Below, piece by piece: positions 35,371-48,898 of a DNA stretch of 64,000 bases. The DNA lies in the NCBI RefSeq assembly GCF_001426245.1, contig NZ_LMCM01000010.1, positions 291,830 through 355,829 on the forward strand, given 5' to 3'. Within the stretch, counting starts at the first letter, position 1. Each line of letters starts with the position of its first letter. The stretch is from Phycicoccus sp. Root101. GTDB lineage: Bacteria > Actinomycetota > Actinomycetes > Actinomycetales > Dermatophilaceae. A program made the position numbers and the translations under genes. Under the pieces are notes generated by a model that was not told the origin of the DNA, ran no database searches, and saw only the letters and a program-made list of their open reading frames with translations.

Positions 35371-36770
35371 CCGACGTGGCTGCGGGCGCGAACGACAGCA
35401 ACGGCGCGGACGAGAGGCGAGGTGCGGCAGTGGGTGCAGACGTGGTCCTGCGGGCCAGGCGGGCAGTGGTCGGGGGTCGCGAGACCTCGGCCAGCGTGCA
35501 CGTGGCCGGCGAAAGGGTCGTCGCCGTGGAGGCGTACGACGCGCCCGTCCCCGAGGGTGCCCGGGTCGTCGACCTCGCCGATGACGAGGTGCTGCTGCCG
35601 GGCCTCGTGGACTCGCACGTCCACGTGAACGAGCCGGGTCGCACCGAGTGGGAGGGTTTCGCCAGCGCCACCCGGGCGGCAGCCGCCGGCGGGGTCACGA
35701 CCATCATCGACATGCCGCTCAACAGCATCCCGCCGACGGTGAATGTCGCTGCGCTGGAGGAGAAGCGGGCCGTCGCCCGGGACCAGGCGTACGTCGACGT
35801 CGGCTTCTGGGGTGGCGCGATCCCCGGGAACGTGGCGGACCTGCGGCCCCTGCACGACGCCGGGGTCTTCGGTTTCAAGTGCTTCCTGCTGCACTCGGGT
35901 GTCGACGAGTTCCCCCACCTCGAGCCGGACGAGCTCGAGGCGGCGATGCGCGAGACCGGGTCGTTCGACGCGCTGATGATCGTGCACGCCGAGGACTCCC
36001 ACGCGATCGACCACGCAGCGGCCCCGGACGGCGAGGAGTACGACCGGTTCCTGCACTCGCGCCCGCGAGGCGCCGAGAACCTCGCCATCGCCCAGGTCAT
36101 CGAGCTGGCCCGCTGGACCGGTGCCCGGGCGCACATCCTGCACCTGTCGAGCTCCGACGCGCTGCCCATGATCCGGTCAGCCCGCGCCGACGGGGTCCGG
36201 CTGACCGTCGAGACCTGCCCGCACTACCTGTCCTTCACGGCGGAGGAGATCCCGGACGGGGCGACGGAGTTCAAGTGCTGCCCGCCGATCCGTGAGGCGG
36301 CCAACCGCGAGCTCCTGTGGGACGGGCTGGTCGAAGGTGCCATCGACCTCGTCGTCACCGACCACTCACCGTGCACCGAGGACCTCAAGCGGTTCGACAC
36401 GGGTGACTTCGGCCAGGCCTGGGGCGGCATCGCGGGCCTCCAGGTCGGGCTGTCGGCCACGTGGACCGGGGCACGCGAGCGTGGCCTGTCGCTCGCCGAC
36501 GTCGTCCAGTGGATGGCGACCGGTCCCGCCGACCAGACCGGGCTCACCGACCGCGGACGCATCGAGCCCGGCGCGATGGCGAACTTCGCCGTGTTCGCGC
36601 CCGACGAGGCCTTCACCGTCGAGATCGGCCACCTGCACCACAAGAACCCCGTGTCGGCGTACGCCGGCCGCACGCTCACCGGAGTCGTCCGCCAGACCTG
36701 GCTGCACGGCACACCGGTCGACCTCGGAGCCGACCCGCGTGGGCGGCTCCTGACGAGAGGACAGTCATGA
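35367..36770 (+). CDS. allB: Allantoinase
   Basis: 467 residues. [20 protein letters not shown] (metal His pair), [16 protein letters not shown] (carboxylated Lys), [30 protein letters not shown] and [14 protein letters not shown] are the dihydroorotase-like amidohydrolase motifs with allantoinase character. The first 22 residues are Ala/Asp/Gly-rich and poorly conserved, so an internal GTG near 35430 is an alternative start. It opens allantoin to allantoate. It overlaps allE by four bases. Confidence 0.94.
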   Translation: MTDVAAGANDSNGADERRGAAVGADVVLRARRAVVGGRETSASVHVAGERVVAVEAYDAPVPEGARVVDLADDEVLLPGLVDSHVHVNEPGRTEWEGFASATRAAAAGGVTTIIDMPLNSIPPTVNVAALEEKRAVARDQAYVDVGFWGGAIPGNVADLRPLHDAGVFGFKCFLLHSGVDEFPHLEPDELEAAMRETGSFDALMIVHAEDSHAIDHAAAPDGEEYDRFLHSRPRGAENLAIAQVIELARWTGARAHILHLSSSDALPMIRSARADGVRLTVETCPHYLSFTAEEIPDGATEFKCCPPIREAANRELLWDGLVEGAIDLVVTDHSPCTEDLKRFDTGDFGQAWGGIAGLQVGLSATWTGARERGLSLADVVQWMATGPADQTGLTDRGRIEPGAMANFAVFAPDEAFTVEIGHLHHKNPVSAYAGRTLTGVVRQTWLHGTPVDLGADPRGRLLTRGQS

Positions 36771-37615
36771 CCACCCCCCGCACCACGACACCGAAGTACT
36801 ACGCCCCCGCCGGTGGGCTGCCGCCGCAGACGCAGCTCACCACCGACCGGGCCACCTTCACCGAGGCGTATGCCGTGCTGCCGCGCGGGACGATGACCGA
36901 CATCGTCACCAGCAACCTGCCCTTCTGGGACGACACGCGGCTGTGGGTGATCGCTCGGCCGCTGTCGGGGTTCGCCGAGACGTTCTCGCAGTACATCGTC
37001 GAGGTCTCGCCGGGAGGCGGCTCCGACCGGCCCGAGCTCGACCCCGGCGCCGAGGGCGTGGTCTTCGTCGTCGCGGGTGGCCTGCGGATCACCATCGAAG
37101 GGGTCTCGCACGACCTCGGTCCCGGTGGGTACGCGTACCTCCCCGCCGGCTGCGAGTGGACGCTGCGCGCCGACTCGAAGGAGACGGCGAAGTTCCACTG
37201 GATCCGCAAGGCGTACGAGCGGGTGGATGGCATCGACGTGCCGGAGCCCTTCGTCACCAACGAGACCGATGTAGAGGGCGGCGAGATGCCCGGCACCGAC
37301 GGCGTGTGGACGACCCAGCGGTTCGTCGACCCCCAGGACGTGCGCCACGACATGCACGTCAACATCGTCAACTTCGAGCCCGGCGGGGCGATCCCGTTCC
37401 CCGAGACCCACGTCATGGAGCACGGCCTCTACGTCCTCGAGGGCAAGGCCGTCTACCTGCTCAACAACGACTGGGTCGAGGTGCAGGAGGGCGACTTCAT
37501 GTGGCTGCGCGCCTTCTGCCCCCAGGCCTGCTACGCCGGTGGCCCCGGTCGGTTCCGCTACCTGCTCTACAAGGACGTCAACCGGCACGCGAAGCTCAGC
37601 CGCCAGTTCGTGTAG
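36767..37615 (+). CDS. allE: (S)-ureidoglycine aminohydrolase
   Basis: 282 residues, a double-cupin protein. The N-terminal [20 protein letters not shown], central [20 protein letters not shown] and C-terminal metal site [20 protein letters not shown] and [20 protein letters not shown] are the AllE/YlbA pattern. It turns S-ureidoglycine into S-ureidoglycolate and ammonia. It acts one step after allantoate hydrolysis, for which no gene is seen in the window. Confidence 0.94.
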   Translation: MTTPRTTTPKYYAPAGGLPPQTQLTTDRATFTEAYAVLPRGTMTDIVTSNLPFWDDTRLWVIARPLSGFAETFSQYIVEVSPGGGSDRPELDPGAEGVVFVVAGGLRITIEGVSHDLGPGGYAYLPAGCEWTLRADSKETAKFHWIRKAYERVDGIDVPEPFVTNETDVEGGEMPGTDGVWTTQRFVDPQDVRHDMHVNIVNFEPGGAIPFPETHVMEHGLYVLEGKAVYLLNNDWVEVQEGDFMWLRAFCPQACYAGGPGRFRYLLYKDVNRHAKLSRQFV

Positions 37616-37669
37616 GTGGACGGACTCGGGTGGGCATGATGGTCGGGTGACCGGGCGAGGAGGGGCAGC

Positions 37670-38362
37670 GTGAACCAGCCACGACGGCAGTCGGGCATCG
37701 TCAGCCTGCTCGTCCGCGAGGGCAGCTATGCCACCGGTCCGCAGGTGCTCTCGGAGCTGCGCCGGGTCATCGCGTCCGGCGCGGTCCCACCCGGCAGCCC
37801 CATCCCGCTCGACGACGTCGCAGCGTTCTTCGGGGTGTCACTCATCCCGGTCCGGGAGGCCCTCAAGACCCTCCTCGGTGAGGGCCTGCTCGAGCACCAA
37901 CCCCGCCTCGGCTACACCGTCACCGCCCTCTCCGCGGCCGAGCTCGACGAGCTCTACGTCGTGCGGGGCGCGCTCGAGGCAGCTGCTCTGGACGCTGCTG
38001 CGCTGCAGTCGACCCCGGCCGACCACACCCGCGCCGCCGCGATCCACGAGCAGCTCGTGCAGGCGGTGGCGGACGGTGACGCCGCCGGCTTCCAGCGGGC
38101 GAGCCGTGAGTTCCACGAGGCGCTGCTCGCGCCCTGCCGCATGCCGCGGCTGCTGCACATGCTCGACATCGCCTGGAACCTCACCGAGCCGGTCCAGACG
38201 ATGATGCGCGTCACCGAGGACGAGCGCGAGGAGATGCGCGTCGACCACCAGGCGATGCTCGATGCGTTCGTGGCCCGCGACGCGGCCGGTCTGCGCGAGG
38301 CGAGCCACGAGCACCACGACCGGCTGACCGCCTGCATCTCCCGCCTCGGCGACCAGGGCTGA
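37670..38362 (+). CDS. GntR-family regulator with FCD-type ligand domain
   Basis: 230 residues from GTG 37670 behind a strong AGGAGG. The winged helix runs VLSELRRVIASGAVPPGSPI, then VSLIPVREALKTLLGEGLLE. The helical FCD domain has ELYVVRGALEAAALDAAA and RASREFHEALLAPC, with late His residues (VDHQAMLDAF; EHHDRLTACI) for a metal/carboxylate ligand. It sits between allE and the allantoin permease, so it probably controls ureide uptake or breakdown. Confidence 0.88.
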   Translation: MNQPRRQSGIVSLLVREGSYATGPQVLSELRRVIASGAVPPGSPIPLDDVAAFFGVSLIPVREALKTLLGEGLLEHQPRLGYTVTALSAAELDELYVVRGALEAAALDAAALQSTPADHTRAAAIHEQLVQAVADGDAAGFQRASREFHEALLAPCRMPRLLHMLDIAWNLTEPVQTMMRVTEDEREEMRVDHQAMLDAFVARDAAGLREASHEHHDRLTACISRLGDQG

Positions 38363-38415
38363 GCGGCGCGCTCACCGGCGCGCCGACCCGCGCCGACCGG
38401 CGCAAGGCCCGTGTG

Positions 38416-38433
38416 GATATACGCAGATATACG
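38416..38433. promoter_or_regulatory. Direct repeat GATATACG-ca-GATATACG before the permease gene
   Basis: Two identical 8-mers spaced 10 bp apart (one helical turn) in the 154-bp gap before the allantoin permease. A TTCCAC half-site like that of the IclR-type operator follows at 38447-38452, but no full operator. A regulator site is likely; which regulator is not clear, with the adjacent GntR protein the first candidate. Confidence 0.45.
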
Positions 38434-38516
38434 GTTCAAGGCCTTCTTCCACCCCGGTTCCGTCCCTAGCGTTCTCCGCAGGATCCGCGGCCGACGCGGT
38501 GGACAAAGGAGTCCGG

Positions 38517-40079
38517 ATGAGCACCACTGAGAAGCCCTTCGAGACCGAGGCGGCAGCCGCTGCAGCCGGTTTCGCGACCCACCACGGCGAGCACGACCAC
38601 GGCGCCGGCGCCGGCCTGATCAAGCCGTCGTACGACGAGCGCCTGACCAACGAGGACCTCGCGCCGCTCAAGGAGCAGACGTGGTCCTGGTACAACATCT
38701 TCGCGTTCTGGATGTCCGACGTGCACAGCGTCGGCGGGTACATCACCGCCGGCAGCCTCTTCGCCCTCGGCCTGACCAGCTGGCAGGTGTTCGTGTGCCT
38801 CATCGTCGGCATCACCATCGTCCTGTTCTTCTGCAACCTCGTGGCCAAGCCGAGCCAGCGCACGGGCGTCCCGTACCCCGTGATCTGCCGCTCGGTCTTC
38901 GGGGTCCTGGGCGCCAACATCCCGGCCATCATCCGCGGCCTGATCGCGGTGGCCTGGTACGGCATCCAGACCTACCTCGCGTCGGCCTCGTTGGACATCC
39001 TGCTGGTCCGCATGTGGCCCGGGCTCGCGCCGTACGCCGAGGTGGACCAGCACGGGTTCCTCGGGCTCTCCACCCTCGGCTACGCGACGTTCGCCCTCCT
39101 CTGGGTGGCCCAGGCGGCGGTCTTCTGGACCGGCATGAACACCATCCGCAAGTTCATCGACTTCGCCGGCCCGGCCGTCTACGTCGTCATGATCGCGCTC
39201 TGCGTCTACCTGCTGTCCAAGGCCGGCTGGAACGTCAACCTCAACCTCTCGGACCACGAGCTCTCCGGAGGCAAGGTCTTCACGACCATGCTCGCCGCGA
39301 CCGCGCTGGTGGTCTCGTACTTCTCCGGGCCGATGCTCAACTTCGGTGACTTCTCGCGGTACGGCCGGTCGTTCGAAGCCGTGAAGAAGGGCAACTTCTG
39401 GGGCCTGCCGGTCAACTTCGTCTTCTTCTCGCTGCTGACCGTCCTCACCGCCGCGGCGACCCTGCCGGTCTACGGCAAGCTCATCACCGACCCCGTGGAG
39501 ACGGTGGGACACATCGACAACACCTTCGCCCTCGTCCTGGCGGCGCTGACCTTCACCACGGCCACGATCGGCATCAACATCGTCGCCAACTTCGTCTCCC
39601 CCGCGTTCGACTTCTCCAACGTCAGCCCGCAGAAGATCAGCTGGCGCATGGGCGGCATGATCGCCGCCGTCGGCTCGGTCCTCCTCACCCCGTGGAACCT
39701 CTACAACAGCCCCGAGACGATCCACTACACGCTGGACACCCTGGGTGCCTTCATCGGTCCGCTCTTCGGGGTCCTCATCGCCCACTACTACGTCGTGCAC
39801 AAGCAGCAGGTCTGCATCGACGACCTGTTCACCCTCGACGAGTCCGGGGCCTACCACTACACGAAGGGCTACAACCCGTCGGCGATCTGGGCCACCGCCA
39901 TCGCCGCGGTGTGCGCGATGCTCGCGGTGTTCGTGCCCGGCATCAACCGGTTCGACGACTACAGCTGGTTCATCGGCTGCGGAATCGGCTTCGCCGCCTA
40001 CGCCCTCATCGCCCCCCGCATGGGGATCGGCGCCGAGCAGCTGGCGGCCAAGTGCGTCGGCAAGACCGTCTCGGAGTGA
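38517..40079 (+). CDS. NCS1-family allantoin/hydantoin permease
   Basis: 520 residues from ATG 38517 with AAAGGAG 6 bp upstream. NCS1 marks include WSWYNIFAFWMSDVHSVGGY (substrate-binding helix 1), FCNLVAKPSQRTGVPYPVIC, YFSGPMLNFGDFSRYGRS and SPAFDFSNVSPQKISWRMGG. Twelve membrane spans can be read. The His-rich N-terminal tail (HHGEHDHGAGAG) is unusual. Its pairing with a hydantoin-type racemase supports allantoin or a related ureide as substrate. Confidence 0.88.
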   Translation: MSTTEKPFETEAAAAAAGFATHHGEHDHGAGAGLIKPSYDERLTNEDLAPLKEQTWSWYNIFAFWMSDVHSVGGYITAGSLFALGLTSWQVFVCLIVGITIVLFFCNLVAKPSQRTGVPYPVICRSVFGVLGANIPAIIRGLIAVAWYGIQTYLASASLDILLVRMWPGLAPYAEVDQHGFLGLSTLGYATFALLWVAQAAVFWTGMNTIRKFIDFAGPAVYVVMIALCVYLLSKAGWNVNLNLSDHELSGGKVFTTMLAATALVVSYFSGPMLNFGDFSRYGRSFEAVKKGNFWGLPVNFVFFSLLTVLTAAATLPVYGKLITDPVETVGHIDNTFALVLAALTFTTATIGINIVANFVSPAFDFSNVSPQKISWRMGGMIAAVGSVLLTPWNLYNSPETIHYTLDTLGAFIGPLFGVLIAHYYVVHKQQVCIDDLFTLDESGAYHYTKGYNPSAIWATAIAAVCAMLAVFVPGINRFDDYSWFIGCGIGFAAYALIAPRMGIGAEQLAAKCVGKTVSE

Positions 40080-40084
40080 CCGCC

Positions 40085-40834
40085 GTGGGTGCCAACGACA
40101 CCGTCCGACTCACCGTCATCAACCCCAACACGACGGTCGCGATGACCTCGCTCATCGAGGCGGAGGCCAGGCGCGTGGCGGGACCCGGGACCGTCGTGAC
40201 GGGACGGACCCCGGCGATGGGGCCGGCGTCGATCGAGAGCCACTACGACGAGGCGCTCAGCGTCCCGGGAGTGCTCGAGATCATCCGCGAGGACACGCAG
40301 GCGGACGCGTTCGTGCTCGCCTGCTTCGGGGACCCCGGCCTGGACGCTGCGCGGGAGGCCGCGTCCAGGCCGGTGATCGGCATCGCCGAGGCGGCGATGA
40401 AGACCGCGTCGCTGCTCGGCCGGTCGTTCAGCGTCGTCACGACGATGAACCGGACGGTCGGCCGCGCGTGGGACCTCACCCGAACCTATGGTCTCGAGCG
40501 GCAGTGCGCCGGGGTGCACGCCTGCGACATCCCCGTCCTCGAGCTGGAGGAGGACCAGGACCACACGTATGCCGTGATCCTGGCCTTCGCGAAGACCGCC
40601 CTGGCCCAGGACGGCAGCGACGCCATCGTGCTCGGGTGCGCGGGGATGGCCGGCCTCCCCGAGCTGCTCACGCAACAGCTCGGGGTGCCGGTCGTCGACG
40701 GCGTCGCCGCCGGGACGTTGCTCGCGGAGTCGCTGGTGCGACAGGGACTTCGGCCCGCGACCCACGGTGAGCTCGCCCCGCCGCCGCCCAAGGCCTTCAC
40801 CGGCGCCCTGTCCGCCTTCGGCCGCCAGGGCTGA
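40085..40834 (+). CDS. Asp/Glu/hydantoin racemase-family protein, likely allantoin racemase
   Basis: 249 residues from GTG 40085, favoured over GTG 40076 because GGAG lies 8 bp upstream. LTVINPNTTVAMTSLIEAEA is the family start, and two catalytic Cys lie in FVLACFGDPGLDAARE and AIVLGCAGMAGLPELL, as in HyuA/hydantoin racemases. RSFSVVTTMNRTVGRAWDL is also typical. Co-location with the permease suggests racemisation of imported R-allantoin for a stereospecific allantoinase. Confidence 0.88.
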   Translation: MGANDTVRLTVINPNTTVAMTSLIEAEARRVAGPGTVVTGRTPAMGPASIESHYDEALSVPGVLEIIREDTQADAFVLACFGDPGLDAAREAASRPVIGIAEAAMKTASLLGRSFSVVTTMNRTVGRAWDLTRTYGLERQCAGVHACDIPVLELEEDQDHTYAVILAFAKTALAQDGSDAIVLGCAGMAGLPELLTQQLGVPVVDGVAAGTLLAESLVRQGLRPATHGELAPPPPKAFTGALSAFGRQG

Positions 40835-40879
40835 GGCCGCGGCATCGGTCCAGTCCGTGAAACAGCAGGCCGCAAACCC

Positions 40880-40909
40880 TTGATTCAACAGTTTGTAGAG
40901 GATTACCGT
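40880..40909 (+). promoter_or_regulatory. xdh-operon promoter with uricase-like palindrome
   Basis: A possible -35 box TTGATT (40880-40885) and -10 box TACCGT (40904-40909) have 18-bp spacing. TCAACAGTTTGTAGA (40885-40899) lies between them; its reverse complement matches the uricase palindrome TCAACAAACTGTTGA at 14 of 15 bases. A regulator bound here would sit in the promoter spacer and should repress. Confidence 0.6.
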
Positions 40910-41039
40910 CGTCGCAGCACAACGCGGCCGTTGTTCTGCATGGATAACCGGCGGACCCGCTCGTCACGCAACCATGCACCCGGTCGATCTCGCCCGGGTG
41001 GATGATGGACCCCAACGGCGGGGGACGGGAGCTGCGGGT

Positions 41040-42532
41040 ATGGCGTCACGGCACGAGGTCACGGTCAACGGGGCGGCGCGCCCCCTCACCGGGGTCGACC
41101 CGGCGACGAACGCGTTGGACTTCCTGCGGGCCCAGGGCCTGACGGGGGCCAAGGAAGGGTGCGCCGAGGGGGAGTGCGGCGCCTGCTCGGTGATGATTGC
41201 CCGACCCGACGGGGACGACGCCTCCCGGTGGACCGCCGTCAACGCCTGTCTCATCCCTGCGGCGGCACTCGACGGCCAGGAGGTCGTCACCGCCGAGGGC
41301 CTCGGCACCCCCGACGACCTCCACCCGGTGCAGCGCGAGATGGCCGTCCGGGGTGGGTCGCAGTGCGGCTACTGCACGCCCGGGTTCATCTGCAGCATGG
41401 CAGCCGAGTTCTACCGCGGAGACCGCTGCCCGGCGCCCGGTGGACCCTCCGACGACGCGGTGTCGTCCAACGGGTCGGCCCACGCCGCGCACGGCACCGA
41501 CCCCGAGCACGGCGAGAACGGGTTCGACCTGCATGCCCTGTCCGGCAACCTGTGTCGTTGCACCGGCTACCGGCCCATCCGTGACGCCGCCTACGCGCTC
41601 GAGCAGCCCGCCGACGGGGACCCGCTCGCCGAGCGCTCGAGCCGTCCGGCTCCCGTCGCCGCCCACACCCGCCTCGAGGGCTCGAGCGGCGTCTTCGAGC
41701 GACCCGCCGACCTGCCGCAGGCGCTCGCCCTGCTCGCCGACCACCCGGGCGCCGTCCTCGTCGCCGGTTCGACCGACTGGGGCGTCGAGGTCAACATCCG
41801 AGGTGTCCGCGCGCCGTACGCCATCGGCATCGACCGACTCCCCGAGCTGCGCAGCTTCCACGTGGGGGACCACTCGGTCGAGATCGGCGCAGCCCTGACG
41901 CTGAGCGAGGTCGAGCGTGGGCTGGAGGGCCGGATCCCGTTGCTGGACCAGCTGTTCCCCCAGTTCGCCTCACGCCTGATCCGCAACGGCGCCACCATCG
42001 GCGGCAACCTCGGCACCGGCTCGCCGATCGGCGACAGCCCACCGGCGCTGCTCGCCCTCGAGGCCACCGTGGTGCTGGCGTCCGTCGACGGGGACCGCGA
42101 GGTGCCCCTGTCGGACTACTTCACCGGGTACCGCCAGACCGTCAAGCGCGACGACGAGCTCATCCGCGCAGTGCGGATCCCCCTGCCCGTCAGCGGGATC
42201 GCCGCGTTCCACAAGATCGCCAAGCGCCGGTTCGACGACATCTCCAGCGTCGCTGTCGGCTTCGCCATCGACGTGCAGGAGGGTGTCGTCGCCAAGGCGC
42301 GCATCGGCCTCGGCGGTGTGGCGGCGACCCCTGTGCGGGCGCTCGCCACCGAGGCCGCGCTCGAGGGGCGCGCCTGGACCATCGACGTCGTCCGCGAGGC
42401 GGCGGACGTGATGGCCCGCGAGGGCACGCCGATGGACGACCACCGGGCCAGCGCTCCATACCGCTCCGCGATGCTCGGCACCGCCCTCCTCAAGCTGCAT
42501 GCCCAGACCGCGACCCCGCAGGAGGTGGGAGC

Positions 42533-42536
<4 letters not shown>
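41040..42536 (+). CDS. xdhA: Xanthine dehydrogenase, 2Fe-2S/FAD subunit
   Basis: 498 residues from ATG 41040 with GGGAG upstream. The first 2Fe-2S cluster is EGCAEGECGACSVMIA, the second CGYCTPGFICS and LSGNLCRCTGYRPIRDAAYA. The FAD domain has GAVLVAGSTDWGVEV and RNGATIGGNLGTGSPIGDSP. Between the two parts of the second cluster lies a hydrophilic insert of about 35 residues (APGGPSDDAVSSNGSAHAAH and onward) that is not usual. It overlaps xdhB by ATGA. Confidence 0.94.
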
Positions 42537-44992
<2,456 letters not shown>

Positions 44993-44993
44993 G

Positions 44994-45833
44994 ATGCACT
45001 GGCTGGCGGCGGTCGAACGGCTCCGGCGCGAGCGTCGCGCCGGCGTCCTGGTCACCCTCGTCTCCGTCCGCGGCCACTCGCCGCGGGAGGCGGGAGCCAA
45101 GATGGTCGTGTCCGTCGACGACGCCTGGGACAGCATCGGCGGGGGCAACCTCGAGGCCACTGCCGTGGCCCGGGCACGGACCATGGTCGCCGAGGGCGTG
45201 CTCGTCCCCGAGCAGCTGTCGTTGTCGCTCAACGACAAGGCGCGTGCCGAGCACGGTCAGCAGTGCTGCGGCGGGGAGGTCGTCATCCTGCTCGAGCCGC
45301 TGGCCGTGGCCCCCTCGGTGGCGATCTTCGGGATGGGCCACGTCGGCCTCGAGCTGGCCCGCATCCTCGCGCGGCACGACCTCGAGCTGCACCTCGTCGA
45401 CTCGCGCGCCGACCACGTCTCACCACGGAGGCTGGCGCCGCTCGACGACGCCGTCGCGCGGGTGCACGCCCACCACGCACCGGTGCCCGAGCTGGTGCTC
45501 GGCCAGGTGCCGCACGGCACGCACGTCCTCGTCATGACGCACGACCACGCCGAGGACGCGGCCCTGTGCGACTCCGCGCTGCGCTGCAGCCACCTCGCGT
45601 CGATCGGGCTCATCGGCTCGTCGGCGAAGTGGTCCCGCTTCCGCAAGCGCCTTGCGGCGGAGGGACATTCGGCCGAAACCCTCAGTCGTATCACCACGCC
45701 GATCGGCCTGCCCGAGCTCACCGGCAAGGATCCCGCGACCATCGCCGTGAGCGTCGCTGCCGACCTCGTGCGGGTGTTCGAGGCCGAACGGTCCTCGGCC
45801 CGTGTCGACGACCGCCAGCAGGTCACGACGTGA
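44994..45833 (+). CDS. xdhC: XdhC, molybdenum cofactor insertion/sulfuration chaperone
   Basis: 279 residues. The N-terminal domain has VTLVSVRGHSPREAGAKMVV and GGGNLEATAVARAR, then the paired Cys in GQQCCGGEVVILLEP. The C-terminal Rossmann part has VAIFGMGHVGLELARILARH and LASIGLIGSSAKWSRFRKRL. It binds Mo-cofactor and helps sulfurate it for XdhB. It overlaps guaD by GTGA. Confidence 0.93.
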   Translation: MHWLAAVERLRRERRAGVLVTLVSVRGHSPREAGAKMVVSVDDAWDSIGGGNLEATAVARARTMVAEGVLVPEQLSLSLNDKARAEHGQQCCGGEVVILLEPLAVAPSVAIFGMGHVGLELARILARHDLELHLVDSRADHVSPRRLAPLDDAVARVHAHHAPVPELVLGQVPHGTHVLVMTHDHAEDAALCDSALRCSHLASIGLIGSSAKWSRFRKRLAAEGHSAETLSRITTPIGLPELTGKDPATIAVSVAADLVRVFEAERSSARVDDRQQVTT

Positions 45834-47143
45834 CCCTCTACCGCGCCCGCATCGTCGACACCCCGTCCGACCCCTTCGCCGGTGGCGCCCTGCGTGCAGA
45901 GGAGGACGGCGGCCTCGTCGTCGACGAGTCGGGGCTCATCGTCGCGCGCGGTTCCTTCGCCGAGGTGCGCGTCGAGCACCCGGACGAGGTGGTCATCGAG
46001 CTGCCCGGGGGCATGCTCCTGCCGGGCCTGGTCGACACCCACGTGCACTACCCGCAGGTGCGGGTCATCGGCGGTCTGGGCATGCCGCTGCTCGACTGGC
46101 TCGACCAGTGCGCCCTCCCCGAGGAGGCACGCCTCGCCGACGTCGCCTACGCCAAGGGTGTCGCGCGCGACTTCGTCACCGGTCTGGTCGATGCCGGCAC
46201 CACGACGGCGCTCGTGTTCGGCTCCCACTTCGCCACCGCCGTCGACTCGATGTTCGCCGCCGCCGACGTGGCCGGGTTGCGGGTCACCACCGGGCTCGTC
46301 GTCTCGGACCGCAGCCTGCGGCCCGAGCTGCTGTCCACCCCCGACCGGGCCTACGACGAGGCGCGCGGGCTCGCCGAGCGCTGGCACGGCCACGGTCGCC
46401 TCCGGTATGCCGTGACGCCCCGCTTCTCGTTCTCCGCCAGCGACGCGATGCTCGAGTCGTGCGCGGCGACGTTCAAGGAGGTGCAGGGCTCGTGGTTCAC
46501 CTCCCACGTCAACGAGAACCTCTTCGAGGTCGCCGAGGTGAGGCGGCTCTTCGGTGGGACGAACTACGTCCACACCTACGCCAACCACGGCCTGGTCGAC
46601 CGCAACTCGGTGCTGGCCCACAACGTGCACCCGGTCGACGAGGAGCTGGCCCTGCTCGCCAGCCAGGACGCCTCCGTGTCGCACTGCCCGACGAGCAACT
46701 CCGCGCTGGGCAGCGGGTTGTTCCCGCTGCAGCGGCACCTCGACCACGGGGTCCGGGTGGCGTTGGGGTCGGACGTCGGTGCAGGAACAGGCTTCTCGCT
46801 GCTGAAGGAGGGGCTGCAGGCCTACTTCATGCAGCAGCTGCTCGGCGCCGACGGCGTGGCGCTCACGTCGGCCCACCTGCTGTGGCTGGCGACGTCGGCC
46901 GGTGCCGACGCGCTCGGCCTGGCCGACGAGGTCGGTGACCTGTCGGTGGGCAAGCAGTTCGACGCGGTGTGGGTGCTGCCGCAGGCGGGCAGCCCGCTCG
47001 ACGTCGGGCTCGGCAACGCGAACTCGACCCTGGACGCCCTGGCCAAGGTGTTCGCGCTGGGCACGACGAGCGACATCGAGGGCGTCTGGGTCGGTGGCGA
47101 CCAGATCGCCGCCGGGCGGTTCCGCCGTCCCGCGACCCGCTGA
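45830..47143 (+). CDS. guaD: Guanine deaminase
   Basis: 437 residues from GTG 45830. LPGLVDTHVHYPQVRVIGGL, TSHVNENLFEVAEVRRLFGG, SVLAHNVHPVDEELALLASQ and LGSDVGAGTGFSLLKEGLQA are the amidohydrolase zinc ligands in guanine-deaminase form. It converts guanine to xanthine and feeds XdhAB. The order xdhABC-guaD, all overlapping or 1 bp apart, makes one transcript. Confidence 0.94.
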   Translation: MTLYRARIVDTPSDPFAGGALRAEEDGGLVVDESGLIVARGSFAEVRVEHPDEVVIELPGGMLLPGLVDTHVHYPQVRVIGGLGMPLLDWLDQCALPEEARLADVAYAKGVARDFVTGLVDAGTTTALVFGSHFATAVDSMFAAADVAGLRVTTGLVVSDRSLRPELLSTPDRAYDEARGLAERWHGHGRLRYAVTPRFSFSASDAMLESCAATFKEVQGSWFTSHVNENLFEVAEVRRLFGGTNYVHTYANHGLVDRNSVLAHNVHPVDEELALLASQDASVSHCPTSNSALGSGLFPLQRHLDHGVRVALGSDVGAGTGFSLLKEGLQAYFMQQLLGADGVALTSAHLLWLATSAGADALGLADEVGDLSVGKQFDAVWVLPQAGSPLDVGLGNANSTLDALAKVFALGTTSDIEGVWVGGDQIAAGRFRRPATR

Positions 47144-47147
47144 CGGC

Positions 47148-47181
47148 GACGCCCGCCCCGGGTCCGACCGGGGCGGGCGTC
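47148..47181. terminator. Bidirectional terminator between guaD and aceB
   Basis: GACGCCCGCCCCGG and its exact reverse complement (14 bp) flank the loop gtccga, 4 bp after the guaD stop and 19 bp before the end of convergent aceB. A GC-rich stem without T-run, as is common in Actinobacteria. Confidence 0.85.
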
Positions 47182-47200
47182 GTGGGCGAAGCGGTGGAGG

Positions 47201-48808
<1,608 letters not shown>

Positions 48809-48843
48809 CGGTGGCTCATCCTCACTGTCGGGGTCGGTGCACT

Positions 48844-48865
48844 ACGATACTTCCATGATACGAAA
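48844..48865. promoter_or_regulatory. IclR-type operator between aceB and its regulator
   Basis: TTCCATGATACGAAA (48851-48865) differs from the hyi operator at one base. The core ACGATAC occurs again at 48844-48850, 11 bp upstream in register, with TACGAT (48843-48848) also readable as a -10 box. The second site at 21-bp spacing seen elsewhere is not found here. The position suits both repression of aceB and autoregulation of iclR. Confidence 0.65.
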
Positions 48866-48898
48866 TCTTCTTCTCATTCGCCTCGTGGGGAGAGATAT

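Noticed and set aside
38447-38452. TTCCAC before the allantoin permease as a fifth IclR-type operator.
   Set aside because: Only the first six bases match and no partner lies at 21 bp.
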